Assembly: GCA_963825175.1 (NCBI GenBank)
Contig: CAWGSA010000002.1
Span: 1,302,001-1,366,000, forward strand
DNA from: DATFTF01 sp963825175
GTDB taxonomy: Bacteria > Acidobacteriota > Thermoanaerobaculia > UBA5066 > Gp7-AA6
Length of the DNA: 64,000 bases
Direction: 5' to 3'
Below, in pieces: positions 22,712-32,008 of the stretch (positions are counted from its first letter, which is position 1; every line of letters begins with the position of its first letter). The notes under the pieces were generated by a model. The model was given only the letters and a program-made list of their open reading frames with translations. It had not been told where the DNA came from and searched no databases. Made by a program: the position numbers and the translations under genes.

Positions 22712-25289
22712 CTAGGAGGCGGGGCGGACCCTGGCGATATCGAGGTCTCCGGAGGCGTCGACCTCCGCCGTCTCAGCGTAGATCTTCATTCCCGGTTCCG
22801 TCTCGATGCGGATGCGGCCGACGCTCTGGTTGGTGATTCCAAACTGACTGAAGACGGAGTTGACGCGCGCCGGCTGCCGGGCTCCCACCGGCACCGCCAG
22901 CCGGCCCACCTCGACGCCCTTTCCGTCGTAGCCGATGACGGTCACGGTTCCCGCGTTCCCGTGGTTGTAGAGCAGGAGATTGGTTCTGCGGGTCGCCGTC
23001 TGCGGCGCGCCGATGGCGAACCCGGCGCCGCCGTCGGGAATTTCGTCACCGATGTCGAAAGCCGGCGCGAAGGTCCCGTAGTCGCCGGCCGACACGCGGG
23101 CGGCGATGCGGGTGGTGACCGCGATCGGAACACTGGAAGTGACGCCGAGCGCTCCCTGGCCGGTGCCTACGCCGAAGAGAGTCGTCAGGACATCGGGGAT
23201 GATCCGCGTCTGGTTTGGGGACAGCGTCAGGGTGGCCAGGGCGGGGAAGCCGGAGGAAGACAGGGAGGCGAAGGAGACGGTGACGCTGGCCGGATGGTCG
23301 GGGTCGGGGTTGGAGAGCAGCAGATCCGACGTGAAGGCCGTCCCCGCGAAACCGGCGACGGTCCCGACGTTGGGAATGAGCGCCTCCGACGACGCCGCGA
23401 CCGGCAGCGACGGAGCGACGTCCGAGGTGCCCAGATCGAGCACGTCGACGTAGGGCTGCAGCGATCCCGACAACACGGTCACCCGCACCACGTCTCCCGG
23501 CTCGGGCGAGACCCCGAAGGCCGAAGCCACCGGGTTGAATTCCTGGGCCACGTTCGTGTCCAACGACACCTGCCGCGTGCCGCGGACCGTGCCGTCGGGC
23601 GCGACCAGCGTCGCCGTGGCCGAGGCGGCGACCGGCGCGTAGAAGCCGAGCACCGCGGTGGTTTCCGCCCGCGCGTCGGTGAAGAGGGTCCGGGTGGCTC
23701 CGACTCCGAGCGTCTCGGCCTGGGCCTGGGCCGGGAACGCGAAACCCCAGGACGAACCGTCGTCGAGAATGCGCTCGGTCCGCACCGAGGCGACCAGATC
23801 CGTCGCCGTCCCGGTCGTCACCCGCAGACGGACGGGGCCCATGGTGAGGCCGCTGTTGGTGGAGACGGCCTGGAACGCGTCGGGGAGGAAGACCGTGGCA
23901 CCGGGGTCGACGGAGAACGCCGTCCGTGGCGCGAAGGAGCCGGGAGAATCGAGGAACAGCGCGTCCCCGGAGATCGCCGCCGAGCCGCGGTTGTAAAAGG
24001 TGAGGTCGGTCGTGATGCGCTCGCCGGGCGACACGCCGAACTCCGCCGCGAACGGGACCGTCAGGTCCGCTGCCGCTCCGATGCTCTGGAGCGTCAGGCG
24101 GACGAGGAAGCCGTTGGAACCGACCCAGACGCCCCCTCCGTCAGCGGAGATCCCGTAGGCGTTGACGTCCGGGAACGTCGTGCTCAAGAGCCCGACGTTG
24201 GGGCTGGTGACCGTCAAGTCGCTCGCGGCGAACGCCGCGGCGGTGCTGGTGTAATTCGTGGGCGTGATGATCGAGTCGCGCGTGGTGGTGGCCAGCTTGT
24301 TGACCACCGACTTGACATCGAGCGTTGCGGGCGTGAGCGTCGCGACGCTGGGCACGGCCAGCGCGGGATCGAGCACGGTCACCAGACCGCTGCTCCCGGT
24401 GGCCTCCGACACGTAAAGGCGTCCGTTGAAGATGTCGAAATGGATCGGGCTGGTGAAACCCAGGAAGCTGGCCAGCTCCGATGTGGCCGGGTTGAAACGG
24501 TCCACGCGCGCTCCGGTGAACTGCGTGATCCACAGCATCCCCTGATCGTCGAACCGGATCTGGGAGGGGTTCAACCGGGCGGTGTTCGGATCGAAGAAGG
24601 TCCAGGACGTCTCCGTCGCGGCCCCCGGCACGTATCGGACGATCCGGTTGTTCCCGAAGTCGGTCAGCCACAGGGCGCCGTCGGCGCCGGGCACGACGTC
24701 GGAGTACGCGAACGTGAACGTCTTGCCGTCGGCGCTGCTCGATCGATAGTCGACGACCTGCAGGGTGGTCAGGTCGAGCGACTGGAGGCGGCCGTTGGTC
24801 TGGGGGATCCAGATGGTGTTGCCGTCGGGAGCTCGCCAGAAGCCGGCGGGCTTGGAGCCCGGAACGACCCATTCATGGAGTTGTCCCGTGGTGATGTCCA
24901 GCCGGCCCGAGGGCCGAGAATCCGGCGTCGATCAGGCTCTCGCCGTTCTCGATGAACCAGATGAAGTTGCCGTCGATCTGAAAGTCGACGGGATTGGCGC
25001 CAAGGTCCTTGTCCAGGCGGATCTGCCACTGCTTGAAGGTCACGCCATCCGGCTGAAGCTGGACGATCCGATCGTTGGACGGGACCAGGAACCAGACGGT
25101 ACCGTCGGGCATCGGCTGGATGCGGACGCCGGAGACCGCCCGCTGGTTGTCGACCGTCTTTCGTGGACCCTGCGGAGATGGTGGTCGGGGTCGTGGTCTG
25201 CCCGGACACGGATCGGGCCAGAAGGAGGGGAAGGGCCAGAGCAAAGACAGAAAACCGTTCCGGCGAGTTGAAAGCGGCCGCGGGAGCAT
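22712..25289 (-). CDS. secreted NHL/Vgb-like beta-propeller protein (5' part frameshifted)
   Basis: The intact downstream 660 codons begin within a propeller: DGALWLTDFGNNRIVRYVPG, DDQGMLWITQFTGARVDRFNP, RLYVSEATGS. A long beta-sandwich section follows. Upstream the propeller continues in other frames (MPDGTVWFLVPSNDRIVQLQP, NFIWFIENGESLIDAGFS, EWVVPGSKPAGFWRAPDGN), with breaks near 24900 and 25165. A signal peptide (FSVFALALPLLLARSVSGQ) sits after a third probable shift near 25250. The start is inferred as ATG 25289. It resembles streptogramin-lyase-like propellers used extracellularly; the ligand is unknown. Confidence 0.68.
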
Positions 25290-25366
25290 CGGCGCGATGA
25301 TAACGCAGCGATTCGCAGGGGCATTTCCGGACGCTTCGGCAGCGTTCCGTTCTGAGGGCAAGACGC

Positions 25367-26495
25367 ATGGCCGAGGACTTCCGAATCTCCGATCGCGCCG
25401 ATTCTGGCGCAGCGCACCGCCGCCGCCGCGCCGGAGCTCGTCGAGCGTCTGCCCGACGGCCGGCTGCGCTGCTTCGCCTGCGGCCACCGCTGCCCGATCC
25501 CGGAGGGACGCGAGGGCGTCTGCCGCGTGCGCTACAACGAAGGCGGCGTCCTGCAAAGTGCCGTGGGGCTACGTCGGCGCGCTGCAGTGCGATCCGATCG
25601 AGAAGAAGCCGTTCTTCCACGCGCTGCCCGGGCTCCGACGCTCTCTCCTTCGGGATGCTCGGCTGCGACCTGCACTGCGCGTTACTGCCAGAACTGGTTC
25701 ACGTCGCAGTCGATCCGCGATCCCGATGCGGTCGGCGCGCCGCGCGACATCGAGCCCGCGATGCTGGCCGAGCTGGCGCTCGAGGCGGGCGCGCCCACCG
25801 TCGTCTCGACCTACAACGAGCCGCTCATCACGTCGGAGTGGGCGGTGCCGTCTTCCGGCGAGGCAGCGCCGCGGCCTGCGCACCGCCTACGTCTCCAACG
25901 GCAACGGCACGCCGCAGGTCCTCGACTACATCCGGCCCGTGGATCGACTTCTACAAGGTCGACTTGAAGTCGATGGACGACAAGCACTACCGGCAGCTCG
26001 GCGGCGTCCTCGCAGAACGTCCTGGACACGATCGGGCTGCGTTCACGCAGCGGGGGATCTGGCTGGAAGTGCTCACGCTGGTCATTCCCGGGTTCAACGA
26101 CTCGCGAGGAGGAGCTGCGCGAGCGCGGCCCGCTTCATCGCCTCGGTTTCGCGGGACATTCCGTGGCACGTGACCGCGTTCCATCCCGACTACAAGATGA
26201 ACGACCGCGGCTCGACCCCCGCCGCCAAGCTCGTCGAGGCGGCGGAGATCGGGACCGAGCGAGGGACTGCGCTACGTCTACGCCGGCAATCTGCCCGGGC
26301 GGCGTCGGGCAGTGGGAGAACACGCGCTGTCCCGAATGCGCGGACGACCGTCATCGAGCGCTCGGGCTTCCGAGGTCCTCACCAACCGCTCGTCGCACGG
26401 CGCCTGCCCCCGCTGCGCCACGCCGATCCCGGCCGTTGGGACCCGCGGTGGAAGGCACGACGCGGACCCACGGCATCCCGCTGCCCGTCCTCTGA
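25367..26495 (+). CDS. amrS: AmmeMemoRadiSam-system radical SAM enzyme, many frameshifts
   Basis: Pieces in all three frames join in order into a radical SAM protein: RCFACGHRCPIPEGREGVCR, VPWGYVGALQCDPIEKKPFF, LSFGMLGCDLHC then YCQNWF (together the CxxxCxxC cluster motif), APTVVSTYNEPLITSEWAV, YVSNGNGTPQVLDYIRP, FYKVDLKSMDDKHYRQLGG, WLEVLTLVIPGFNDS, WHVTAFHPDYKMND and GQWENTRCPEC. The ending GTTRTHGIPLPVL is followed by TGA at 26493. This is the AmrS family, usually found with AmmeMemoRadiSam proteins A and B, which are absent here. At least twelve one-base shifts interrupt it, yet no conserved motif is lost. Confidence 0.75.
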
Positions 26496-26596
26496 CCGCG
26501 ACCCGGAGTTCCCATGGCCAGGATTCGAGTCTTTCCGGTAAACCCGTTCCCGCCAGCCTCGTCCAAGATTCCGTCGACGGCCGAGGAGGGGGACCC

Positions 26597-27986
26597 ATGA
26601 GCGCGATCGACTGGACCCGGGACGCGGCGGCTCACCTGCTTCGGAGGGCCGGGTTCGGCGGCACCCCCTCGGAGATCGACGCGCTCTACGCGAAGGGCTC
26701 GGTCGAGGCCGCCGTCTCCTCGCTGGTGGACTACGAGTCGATCGACACGTCGGCCTACGAGGCGGCTCTCGCCGCCAAGGGCTACAACCTGCTGACGACC
26801 CGAGGGACTCCAGCAGTGGTTCCTCGACCGCATGGCGTTCTCGCCCCGACCGCTCGAAGAGAAGATGACCTACTTCTGGAATCTCCACTGGACCTCGGGC
26901 ATCTCCAAGGTCAAGGGCGTCACGCTGATCCTGAATCAGAACAAGACGGAGCGGCAGTACGCGCTGGGAAAGTTCGACGACCTGGTCGTGAAGATCTCTC
27001 AGGATCCCGCCATGCTCGTCTGGCTCGACAACTGGCTGTCCCGCGCCGCAGCGCCCCAACGAGAACTACGCGCGCGAGCTGATGGAGCTCTTCACGCTGG
27101 GCGTCGACAGCGGTTACACCCAGACCGACGTCACGCAGGTGGCCCGCGCGCTGACCGGCTGGACGATCCAGAACTACTCCAAGAGCGACAACTACAACGG
27201 CGCGACCTTCGTCGACAACCCGCACTTCCACGACGACGGCACCAAGACCATCCTGGGGCAGACCGGAGCCTGGAACGGCTACGACGCGATCCAGATCATC
27301 CTGAACTGGAGGGACGCCCAGGGGACCAAGTCCGGCCGCTTTCTCGGCGCCAAGCTCTGGACGTTCTTCGCTTATCCGAATCCGCCCGACTACGATCGTC
27401 GACCAGCTCGGGGCGGTCTACGACGTCGACGGGCCGATCGATCCGCGAGGTCGTTCGAGCGATCTTTCTCTCGCCGGAGTTCTACGAAGCGCACACGCGC
27501 AGGCACCTGGGTCCGCAGCCCCGTCGAGTACGCCGTCGCTCGGTCCGCATGCTCGAGGGGACGACCGATTTCTCCGCCGCGGCCAATGCCTTGCCCGGAA
27601 TGGGCCAGCCCCTCTTCGATCCCGCCGACGCCAAGGGGTGGGCCTGGGGCAACCTCGTGGATGAACACGGGCACCGTCTTCTCCCGGGCCTCTCTGGCCA
27701 ACGCGCTGGCGACCAACCGTGGCCAGTCCGGGACACGGCTTCGATCCCAACGCCCTGCTGGCCGGGCAGGACGCCTCGACCGCCGACAAGGTCGTGGATC
27801 TCCTGGCGGATCGGTTGAACATCGCCGACGTCACGCCGGACGTGCGCGCGCGCGTGGGTTCAATACATGAACGCCAACGACGACGGGTCGCGCGGAGATG
27901 TGGACCAACACGCCGGCCAACGTCGACAAGAAGGTCCGGGGCCTCGTGCATTTGATGCTGACGAGCCCGCGTTTCACCTGGCCTGA
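26597..27986 (+). CDS. DUF1800 family protein, frameshifted
   Basis: Reassembled across frames, the product begins MSAIDWTRDAAAHLLRRAGFG and continues through LEEKMTYFWNLHWTSGISKV and APNENYARELMELFTLGVD. Then come YTQTDVTQVARALTGWTI, FHDDGTKTILGQTG, PIREVVRAIFLSPEFYEA and VRGLVHLMLTSPRF. All are DUF1800 signatures, and the stop is near 27986. DUF1800 proteins almost always pair with a DUF1501 protein, as here, and are thought to act in the periplasm or at the surface, with unknown function. Several single-base indels break the frame, probably sequence error. Confidence 0.78.
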
Positions 27987-28008
27987 CCCGAGAAAGGAGG
28001 AAGGACCG

Positions 28009-29256
28009 ATGCCCGTCTCCAGACGCGACTTTCTGCTCAAGAGCGCCGGATTCGTGACCGTCTCCGCGATGGTGCCGCGGTGGGCGGTGGCGGGCGCCAG
28101 GAATTTCGAGGAGTCGGTCGGGCGCCGCCGCCGCCAACCGCACGCTCGTCGTGCTCGAGCTGATGGGCGGCAACGACGGGCTGAACACGGTCATTCCCTA
28201 CACCGACAGCGCCTATCCTTCGGTTCGTCGCGCATCGGCATCCCCGTCCACACCGTGCTGCCGCTCGACGCGACGCTCGGCCTGAACCCGGTGATGACCG
28301 GGCTGAAGTCTCTGTGGGACGCCAATCGCGTCGCGCTCGTCGAGGGAGTCGGTTATCCCAACTCGAGCCTGTCCCATTTCACGTCGCGCGACATCTGGCA
28401 CACGGCCGACCCGACCCTGGCGCAGGAGCGGGGATGGCTGGGGCGGTGGCTGGATGCGTACGTCGGCAACGACGCCAACCCTCTCGTCTGCGCCGCCGTC
28501 TCCAACGCCCTCCCCCGGACCCTGCTGGCCGACAGCGTGAGCGTCCCGTCGTTGGTCTCGATCGCCAGCTACGCCTATCCGACCGACGGCGCGTATCCTG
28601 GCGACAAGAGCAACCAGGTCAACGCGTTCGTGGCCGAGGGCGCGGACCAGTTCGAGATCGAGAACACCATTGAGGCCGTCAGCGTGCTTTCCGGCGTCGC
28701 GATTTCCTCTTCGAGCATCTTGCAGACGGTCGGCAACGGGTACGTCGCGGGGGGAGCGTACCCGAGCGGCAGCCTGGGCGCCGGGCTTCAGCTGATCGCC
28801 GAGATCATCCACGCGGACGTCGGGGCGCAGATCCTCTACGTCACCTACGGAGGGTTCGACAACCACGCCGGAGAGGACCAGGACCACGATCCGCTGGTCA
28901 AGACCGTCTCCGACGGCATCAAGGCGTTCTTCGACGATCTGGACGCCCACGGCAAGTCCCATGACGTTGTCCTGATGACCTGGTCGGAGTTCGGACGGCG
29001 AGTCCAGGACAACGCGTCCAACGGCACCGACCACGGGACGGCCGCGCCGCACTTCGTCGTCGGCGACGCGGTCAAGCCGGGGATCTACGGAGCCCCGCCG
29101 AACCTCACCGGCCTCGACGCGAACGGGAATCTTCAGATCGAGAACGATTTCCGCTCCTACTACGGCACGATCCTTTCGGACTGGCTGGGGGCCGATGCCG
29201 CCGCCGTGCTCGGGTCGAGCTGGCCAAACCTGGGGTTCATCAACAAGAGCTTCTAG
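28009..29256 (+). CDS. DUF1501 family Tat-exported protein (one compensated frameshift)
   Basis: About 415 residues are encoded after AGGAGG (27995-28000) and ATG 28009. The N-terminus VSRRDFLLKSAG is a twin-arginine signal. Between about 28119 and 28230 an extra base and then a missing base send the reading through another frame, where LVVLELMGGNDGLNTVIPY, the family hallmark, is found. The rest is intact, including VEGVGYPNSSLSHF, YGGFDNHAGEDQDH and WSEFGRRVQDNASNGTDHGT. DUF1501 belongs to the alkaline phosphatase/sulfatase superfamily; its substrate is unknown. It is 22 bases downstream of its usual DUF1800 partner. Confidence 0.85.
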   Translation: MPVSRRDFLLKSAGFVTVSAMVPRWAVAGARNFEESVGRRRRQPHARRARADGRQRRAEHGHSLHRQRLSFGSSRIGIPVHTVLPLDATLGLNPVMTGLKSLWDANRVALVEGVGYPNSSLSHFTSRDIWHTADPTLAQERGWLGRWLDAYVGNDANPLVCAAVSNALPRTLLADSVSVPSLVSIASYAYPTDGAYPGDKSNQVNAFVAEGADQFEIENTIEAVSVLSGVAISSSSILQTVGNGYVAGGAYPSGSLGAGLQLIAEIIHADVGAQILYVTYGGFDNHAGEDQDHDPLVKTVSDGIKAFFDDLDAHGKSHDVVLMTWSEFGRRVQDNASNGTDHGTAAPHFVVGDAVKPGIYGAPPNLTGLDANGNLQIENDFRSYYGTILSDWLGADAAAVLGSSWPNLGFINKSF

Positions 29257-29298
29257 AGAGCGCCGAACGCGGCGTTGCTCTTCTGGTAGCCTGCCCCG

Positions 29299-30396
29299 AT
29301 GATCCCGGGCCGGGCCACCGTCGAAGGCACGCGCCGTTTCGCCGAGCGCTCGAAGGCGGCGCCGGGGCACTTCCGGCGCTCCCTCGACGTGCTGCTGTCC
29401 TCGGTCGGACTGGGGACGTACCTGGGAAACGAGGACGCCCAGACCGACGCGGGGTACGCGGAGTGCGTGGCCCTGGCGCTCGGCTCGGGAATCAACGTTT
29501 TCGATTCGGCCATCAACTACCGCGGCCAGAAGAGCGAGCGGATGATCGGCCGGGCTCTGGCCGCCGCGGTGACCGAGGGGCGGATCCGCCGCGATGAGGT
29601 TTTCGTGTCGACCAAGGGAGGGTATCTTCCGCACGACTCCGACGATCCGCGGGATCCACGCCGGTACATCCTCGAGACGTTCGTGGAATCGGGTCTCGCG
29701 CCGCGCGCCGAGATCGCCCAGGGCGGGCACTGCGTGTCGCCCGGCTACCTGGCGGATCAGATCGAGCGAAGCCGCGCGAACCTCGGGCTGGAGACGATCG
29801 ACCTCTACTATCTCCACAACATCGAGACGCAGCGCGCCTCCGTTGATCGGGCGACCTTCGGGCAGCGGTTGACCGCGGCGGTGGAAACCCTCGAACGGGC
29901 AGCGGCGGATGGAAAGATCGCCGCATGGGGGTTGGCGACCTGGGACGGGCTTCGGGTCCCTCCCGAGCATCCGGAGCATCTCCCGCTTCGGGACATCCTG
30001 GCCGCTGCGCGGGAGGTGGCAGGGGAAGGGCACCGGTTCACCGCGATCCAGCTTCCGGTCAATCTGGCCATGGCCCAGGCCATCGCCTATCCTTCCCAGG
30101 AAACCGCGCAGGGCCGCCGGCCCGCTCTGGGAGCGGCGCAGGCGTTTGGACTCGCCGCCTTCGGCTCGGCGTCGCTTCTCCAGGGACGACTGGCCGCCGA
30201 TCTTCCCGAGGAGATCGAAAAAGCCTTTCCCGAAGCCGTCACGGGCGCCCAGAGGGCGATCCAGTTCTCGCGATCCGCGCCCGGGATGACGACGAGTCTC
30301 GTCGGAGTCTCCCGGCTTGCGCACGGCCGGGACAGTTTCGCCCTGGCCGGCGTCCCGCCGGCCGCTCCCGAGAGGGTCATGGGCCTCTTCGAGTGA
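29299..30396 (+). CDS. aldo/keto reductase
   Basis: The 365-residue TIM-barrel oxidoreductase has the catalytic tetrad in sequence: Asp and Tyr in DSAINYRGQKSE, Lys in VSTKGGYLP and His in YYLHNIE. The C-terminal cofactor part is present (TTSLVGVSRLAH). It uses NAD(P)H to reduce carbonyl compounds; the substrate is unknown. A TAGCCT box ends six bases before the ATG, so the message may have almost no leader. The gene lies just after the indel-rich tract and reads through without shifts. Confidence 0.88.
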   Translation: MIPGRATVEGTRRFAERSKAAPGHFRRSLDVLLSSVGLGTYLGNEDAQTDAGYAECVALALGSGINVFDSAINYRGQKSERMIGRALAAAVTEGRIRRDEVFVSTKGGYLPHDSDDPRDPRRYILETFVESGLAPRAEIAQGGHCVSPGYLADQIERSRANLGLETIDLYYLHNIETQRASVDRATFGQRLTAAVETLERAAADGKIAAWGLATWDGLRVPPEHPEHLPLRDILAAAREVAGEGHRFTAIQLPVNLAMAQAIAYPSQETAQGRRPALGAAQAFGLAAFGSASLLQGRLAADLPEEIEKAFPEAVTGAQRAIQFSRSAPGMTTSLVGVSRLAHGRDSFALAGVPPAAPERVMGLFE

Positions 30397-30505
30397 CGGC
30401 GTGATCGTCAGGAAAGGGCCCTGACTCCATCGGGTTGCGCCGGACGGGCCGGTGCACCGGACACCCTCCCATCGAGTTTTCCCTTCCTTTCGCGCCGTTT
30501 TCGGC

Positions 30506-30511
30506 TAGAAT
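30506..30511 (+). promoter_or_regulatory. -10-like TAGAAT box upstream of rho
   Basis: TAGAAT preceded by GGC, in a T-rich stretch, is the best -10 candidate before rho. It would give a leader of about 45 bases holding two GGGAG ribosome-site candidates. No good -35 hexamer is present at 16-18 bases. Confidence 0.35.
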
Positions 30512-30562
30512 GCCTCGTTCCCGCCCGGACGACAGGTCAGCGCGGCGGGAGTTTGGGAGTTC

Positions 30563-31891
30563 ATGTCCGACGACCCCTTGACCTCGGAAAACGGTCTTTC
30601 GACTACCGTCACCACGGAGCGGAGCGCTCTGGACGGCGGCGAAGGCCAGCCCAACCCGGCAGGCGGTGAAGGGCAGCCTCGTCCTCATCGCCGCCGCCGC
30701 CGCCGGCGTCGGCGCGGAGGCGGAGGCGGAGGCGGAGGAGGCCGGCAGGGATCCGGCGCCTTCGAGCGTCCGGACGAGCTGTCGGCGGCGGGGCCCGAGA
30801 TTCCCGTCGAGGGAGTGCTCTTTCTTCCGCCGCGGGAGAACTCTCCCGGGGTGCTGGTTTCGGCCCGCGCCAACTATCTGCCGACTCCGCGTGACCCGCT
30901 CGTTCCGCGCGACCTCGTCGCGCGCGAAGGTCTCGAGGCGGGCGCGGCGATCGCAGGCATCGCGGCCGATGGCCATCGCCCGGTCGTCAAGCGGGTCGAG
31001 ACCGTCGAGGGCCTCGAGCCCTCGGTGTTTCGCCAGCGGCCGGCGTTCCAGGAGCTCGTCTCGATCGATCCCAACGACCACTTGAAGCTCGAGACGGAAC
31101 AGGACGAGATGTGCGGACGGGTCGTCGATCTGCTCGCTCCGATCGGGCGCGGGCAGCGCTGCTTGATCGTGGCGCCTCCCAAGGCGGGGAAGACCACGCT
31201 CTTGAAACGCATGGCCCACGCCGTCTCGGTCAACGATCCGGACGTCCACGTCATCGTCCTGTTGATCGACGAGCGGCCCGAAGAGATCACCGATTTTCGC
31301 CGCAGCGTGCGTGGAGAGGTGATCGCGTCGTCCGCCGACCTCTCCGCGGAGAACCACGTCGCGGTGGCGGAGATCGTGGCCGAGCGCGCCCGCCGGCTGG
31401 TCGAGTGCGGGAAGCACGCCATCATCTTTCTCGATTCGATCACCCGCATGGCGCGGGCCTACAACCACATGCAAAAAGGTGGAGGCAAGATCCTGTCCGG
31501 AGGAATCGACGCCCGGACGATGGAGAAGCCGCGGCGTTTCTTCGGGGCCGCCCGGAACGCCGAAGGGGGCGGGTCCCTGACCATCATCGCCACAGCCCTG
31601 GTCGATACCGGTTCGCGCATGGACGAGATCATCTTTCAGGAGTTCAAGGGGACCGGAAACACGGAAATCGTCCTGGATCGGGACCTCTTCAACCGGCGGA
31701 TCTTTCCCTGCATCAACATTCCCCAGTCCGGGACCCGCAAGGAAGAGAAGATCTATGATCCGGAGGAGTTGCCCAAGATCGTCAAGCTTCGCCGCGCCCT
31801 TGCCGCGGTCGACAAGATCCAGGCGATGGAGCTGGTTCTGGGGCGGCTCTCGAAATTCCAGACCAACAGTGCCTTTCTGAAGAGCTTTTGA
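30563..31891 (+). CDS. rho: transcription termination factor Rho
   Basis: The 442-residue ATP-driven RNA translocase ends transcription at Rho-dependent sites. It has a primary RNA-binding cold-shock domain (about 85-135, ANYLPTPRDPLVPRDLV). The motor domain carries Walker A APPKAGKTTLLKR, Walker B region HAIIFLDSITRMARAYN, the Q loop KILSGGIDARTMEKPRRFFG and the R loop GTGNTEIVLDRDL. The usual N-terminal helical Rho_N domain is absent. In its place are about 80 residues of low complexity containing nine Arg followed by nine Gly. Such arginine-rich inserts can add RNA affinity. The gene appears monocistronic. Confidence 0.95.
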   Translation: MSDDPLTSENGLSTTVTTERSALDGGEGQPNPAGGEGQPRPHRRRRRRRRRGGGGGGGGGRQGSGAFERPDELSAAGPEIPVEGVLFLPPRENSPGVLVSARANYLPTPRDPLVPRDLVAREGLEAGAAIAGIAADGHRPVVKRVETVEGLEPSVFRQRPAFQELVSIDPNDHLKLETEQDEMCGRVVDLLAPIGRGQRCLIVAPPKAGKTTLLKRMAHAVSVNDPDVHVIVLLIDERPEEITDFRRSVRGEVIASSADLSAENHVAVAEIVAERARRLVECGKHAIIFLDSITRMARAYNHMQKGGGKILSGGIDARTMEKPRRFFGAARNAEGGGSLTIIATALVDTGSRMDEIIFQEFKGTGNTEIVLDRDLFNRRIFPCINIPQSGTRKEEKIYDPEELPKIVKLRRALAAVDKIQAMELVLGRLSKFQTNSAFLKSF

Positions 31892-32008
31892 GCCTCGGCC
31901 CGGCGCGGAGGACCGTCGGCGCCGCGGAATTCGGCCGGGAATGGGCCCATCTGGGTCATTACCCCCTTGCGCACTCTCCGAGTTAGCTCCTAACCTTAGC
32001 CAGAGCAG

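Noticed and set aside
24890..28230. Calling the NHL, amrS, DUF1800 and DUF1501 genes pseudogenes
   Set aside because: Indels are dense but every conserved motif survives between them and four unrelated neighbours are hit, which fits sequence error better than decay.
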